From: Arcobacteraceae bacterium
Lineage (GTDB): Bacteria > Campylobacterota > Campylobacteria > Campylobacterales > Arcobacteraceae
Direction of reading: 5' to 3'
Assembly (NCBI GenBank): GCA_028375605.1
Contig: JAONGR010000004.1
Span: 1 to 64,000 of the forward strand
DNA length: 64,000 nucleotides
Part shown: piece by piece, positions 61,934 to 64,000 of the stretch
Layout: each line of letters begins with the position of its first letter
How positions within the stretch are numbered: position 1 is the first letter of the stretch
Program-made: the position numbers and the translations under genes
The notes under the pieces: model-generated
Told to the model about the DNA's origin: nothing
The model's input: only the letters and a program-made list of their open reading frames with translations
Databases searched by the model: none

Positions 61934-62575
61934 ATGGAACAACTAGGACTTTTACTTATTTTTTGGTATGGAATATTACATGCCTTTGGACCAGATCATT
62001 TAACAGCAATTGCAGATTTTTCTATAGGAAAAAATAAAAGAAAAACAATGATGATCACAATTTTATTTGCACTTGGACATGGACTGACACTTTTTGTTTT
62101 TGCTTTATTATTAGAAAAATATAATATCAGTGAAACTACTTTAGGATATGGGGATATTATATCTTCTGTTGTGATTTTAGGGATGGGAATATATCTTTTA
62201 TATATGGTATTTACTGATAAAATTCAATTAAAAAAACATATTCATAATGGAAAAGAACATATTCATATTTGGTTTGGAGATGAACATAATCACTCAAATA
62301 ATGACACAAAATCAGCCTTTACAATTGGTGCATTAATGGGTATTGGAGGGGTTCGTGGTATGTTAGTGACTCTAGGTTTTATCGAAGGGCAAGCTGTAGA
62401 TTTGACTATGGTACTTGCTTTTTCCCTTGGTGTGATGATAATTTTTGTAGGGTTTGGTTCAGTGATTTTGTATATAAATAAAAACCTTTTAAATAGTAAA
62501 CAAAATTTAAAAAGAATATTTGCAACAGCTGGAGTAGTATCTGTAGTAGTTGGTTCAAATATGTTACTTGGGTAA
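61934..62575 (+). CDS. nickel/cobalt transporter paralog B (NiCoT/UreH-like)
   Basis: A 213-residue membrane protein of the same length as paralog A at 56919 and very similar throughout (ILHAFGPDHLTAIADFSIGKN, GIGGVRGMLVTLG). HAFGPDH is the HX4DH nickel motif, and the His-rich loop HIHNGKEHIHIWFGDEHNH probably binds Ni2+. It heads the operon with hypBCD and supplies nickel for hydrogenase maturation. RBS AAGAGGAAATT precedes ATG 61934. Family assignment to NiCoT/HupN versus UreH-like is not certain. Confidence 0.85.
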   Translation: MEQLGLLLIFWYGILHAFGPDHLTAIADFSIGKNKRKTMMITILFALGHGLTLFVFALLLEKYNISETTLGYGDIISSVVILGMGIYLLYMVFTDKIQLKKHIHNGKEHIHIWFGDEHNHSNNDTKSAFTIGALMGIGGVRGMLVTLGFIEGQAVDLTMVLAFSLGVMIIFVGFGSVILYINKNLLNSKQNLKRIFATAGVVSVVVGSNMLLG

Positions 62576-62608
62576 CATAAGATTAAAAGTATAAAAAAAG
62601 GAAATAAT

Positions 62609-63379
62609 ATGTGTACAGATTGCGGATGTAGTATAAGAGGTCGAGAAGAATCACACTCTAGTGAACATGGAACAAGTAGTGAACATCAAGATGCCCACCA
62701 GCATCTACACGATAATCCTCAGTTAAATGATAAAAAAACGATAGATATAATTACCAAGATATTAGATAAAAATGATCATGAAGCAGATCATAATAGAAAA
62801 CATTTTAATAGTAATAATGTCTTATCTATAAATCTTATGTCTAGTCCAGGAAGTGGAAAAACAACACTTTTGGAGCATTTAAGTGATGTGGCAGATTTTA
62901 AATTTTCTGTTGTTGAAGGTGATTTAGAAACTTCACGAGATGCTGATAGATTAAAAGCAAAAGGGATTGATGCTCATCAAATACAAACAGGATCTGCTTG
63001 TCATCTTGATGCTTTTATGGTTCATAAAGCTTTACATCATATGGATTTAGAGCAAGCTGATGTATGTTTTGTAGAAAATGTAGGAAATTTAGTATGTCCA
63101 GCTTCTTACGATGTAGGAAGCCATTTAAATATTGTGCTCGTTAGTATTCCTGAAGGTGAAGATAAAATAGCTAAATATCCTGTGATGTTTAGATGTGCTG
63201 ATTTGATTTTATTTACAAAAACTGATTTACTCCCTTATTTTGATTATGATATTGAAGCTGAAAAAGAAACTGCAAGAAAACTCAAACCAAATGTAGATAT
63301 TTTAGAAGTAAGTACTAAAGATGTTGATAGTTTAAAAAAAGTTGCTAACTGGATTGATTTCAAAATGGGCTTGAGATAA
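62609..63379 (+). CDS. hypB: hydrogenase nickel-insertion GTPase HypB
   Basis: A 256-residue GTPase delivering Ni2+ to the hydrogenase large subunit. The N-terminal MCTDCGCS (C2, C5, C7) is the high-affinity CxxCxC nickel site; a histidine-rich stretch (about residues 15-35: HSSEHGTSSEHQDAHQHLH) acts as nickel store. P-loop SSPGSGKTTLLEHL and FTKTDLLPYF (NKxD-like) complete the G domain. HypA is not seen here. It follows the transporter by 33 bases and overlaps hypC by one. Confidence 0.95.
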   Translation: MCTDCGCSIRGREESHSSEHGTSSEHQDAHQHLHDNPQLNDKKTIDIITKILDKNDHEADHNRKHFNSNNVLSINLMSSPGSGKTTLLEHLSDVADFKFSVVEGDLETSRDADRLKAKGIDAHQIQTGSACHLDAFMVHKALHHMDLEQADVCFVENVGNLVCPASYDVGSHLNIVLVSIPEGEDKIAKYPVMFRCADLILFTKTDLLPYFDYDIEAEKETARKLKPNVDILEVSTKDVDSLKKVANWIDFKMGLR

Positions 63380-63669
63380 TGTGTTTATCAATACCAAGTA
63401 AAGTAACAAAAATAGATAAAGAAACAAATATGGCTACTGTTGATACTATGGGAGTGTCTCGTGATGCTGCTTTAGATTTGATGGAAGAGGGCGATGTAAA
63501 AATAGGTGATTATGTATTACTTCACATTGGATTTGTTATGAATAAAATAGATGAAGAAGATGCGATGGCATCTTTAGATACCTATAAAGAAATCATCGAA
63601 ATAATGGACTCCGAAGAAAGAGAAAAGGCAATATTAGAGGACGATGAATGTCCTAATCGAGCTACCTAA
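63379..63669 (+). CDS. hypC: hydrogenase assembly chaperone HypC
   Basis: A 96-residue chaperone that holds the Fe(CN)2CO unit with HypD and brings it to the large subunit. MCLSIPSKV has the essential N-terminal cysteine (C2), and GDYVLLHIGFVMNKIDEEDA is the family core. It is directly followed by hypD at 63670. Confidence 0.95.
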   Translation: MCLSIPSKVTKIDKETNMATVDTMGVSRDAALDLMEEGDVKIGDYVLLHIGFVMNKIDEEDAMASLDTYKEIIEIMDSEEREKAILEDDECPNRAT

Positions 63670-64000
63670 ATGAAACTAGAATTAAAAAATCTTTATGATG
63701 ATTTTCGAGATGCTGATACTATAAAAGCATACGCCAAAATGATCGCACAAGATGCACAAAAATTAGAAAACCCTATAAATATTATGGAAGTTTGTGGAGG
63801 ACACACTCATACTATTATGAAGTATGGTATTCCTCAACTAATGCCTGATAATGTAAACTTTATACATGGTCCTGGTTGTCCTGTGTGTATTATGCCAAAA
63901 GAAAGAATTGATCATGCCTATGTTTTAAGTATGAAAGAAGATGTTATTTTAGTAACTCTTGGAGATATGATAAAAGTACCTGGATCAAATGGTAGCTTAC
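63670..64000 (+). CDS. hypD: hydrogenase formation protein HypD, 3' part beyond the window
   Basis: The first 110 codons are visible. MEVCGGHTH (the conserved cysteine), HGPGCPVCIMP with the essential cysteine pair, and LGDMIKVPGS are HypD hallmarks. The protein uses its Fe-S cluster and cysteines to bind iron and accept CN and CO. The start at ATG 63670 directly follows the hypC stop. hypE and possibly hypA may lie further on. Confidence 0.94.
   Translation, partial: MKLELKNLYDDFRDADTIKAYAKMIAQDAQKLENPINIMEVCGGHTHTIMKYGIPQLMPDNVNFIHGPGCPVCIMPKERIDHAYVLSMKEDVILVTLGDMIKVPGSNGSL

Noticed and set aside
1-64000. tRNA, rRNA or CRISPR arrays
   Set aside because: No cloverleaf-like segment, rRNA motif or regularly spaced repeat was found on reading the intergenic regions.

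Overview
The window is very AT-rich, with TTG/GTG starts, AAGGA-type ribosome sites and a Campylobacterota-style gene set: hydABCDE quinone-reactive [NiFe] hydrogenase, Liv and Gln transporters, PutA without a DNA-binding domain, and assimilatory APS reductase. The best guess is an Arcobacter-like member (Arcobacteraceae), probably marine because it carries a nickel superoxide dismutase. This is inferred from gene content, not from a search.

Layout. 1-725: end of a PLP-dependent deaminase-like gene. 783-5390: a TetR regulator and a cytoplasmic (no Tat signal) [NiFe] hydrogenase pair that looks H2-sensing. The two subunit genes are split by a small defence-like cassette: a membrane protein, a structured GC-rich non-coding stretch and an AbiF/Abi_2 HEPN protein. 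5570-11316: respiratory hydrogenase hydABC and maturation genes hydDE. 11420-16453: TRAP transporter, ornithine-cyclodeaminase-family enzyme and GntR regulator. 16527-26528: membrane-anchored glutamate-synthase-like enzyme, PutA and a complete LivFGMHK system, preceded by a ribbon-helix-helix gene plus an unknown protein. 27700-30925: DMT transporter and hypF. 31002-34967: Rrf2-cysK-class V aminotransferase-metY sulfur operon. 35138-40009: DMT exporter, Gln-type ABC transporter, MarC and LysE proteins. 40032-46022: cysHDN sulfate assimilation, precorrin-2 dehydrogenase, thiosulfate uptake TsuA and a beta-propeller protein.

46960-55470 is a defence island. It holds an XRE regulator with operator repeats, hsdM, an orphan PemK/MazF-like toxin, hsdS and hsdR each cut by one in-frame stop codon, a deleted rhuM, and a Fic protein. 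A 51-residue antisense gene, convergent with fic, carries the SxxxEG motif of Fic antitoxins.

55577-64000: RNase HI, then a nickel region: two near-identical nickel transporter genes in opposite orientation, ankyrin protein-NiSOD-SodX, a peroxiredoxin/TetR operon with a perfect operator, an SDR, a zinc-ribbon HTH protein, and hypBCD (hypD runs off the end).

The parts fit together around nickel and hydrogen. The transporters and HypB/C/D/F supply the Ni-Fe centre to HydAB and the sensor-like pair, and nickel also serves the superoxide dismutase. The hydA and the transporter-hypBCD promoters share a 14-base palindrome (TGAATRAYTATTCA), so they are probably co-regulated. No tRNA, rRNA, CRISPR array or complete insertion sequence was seen.
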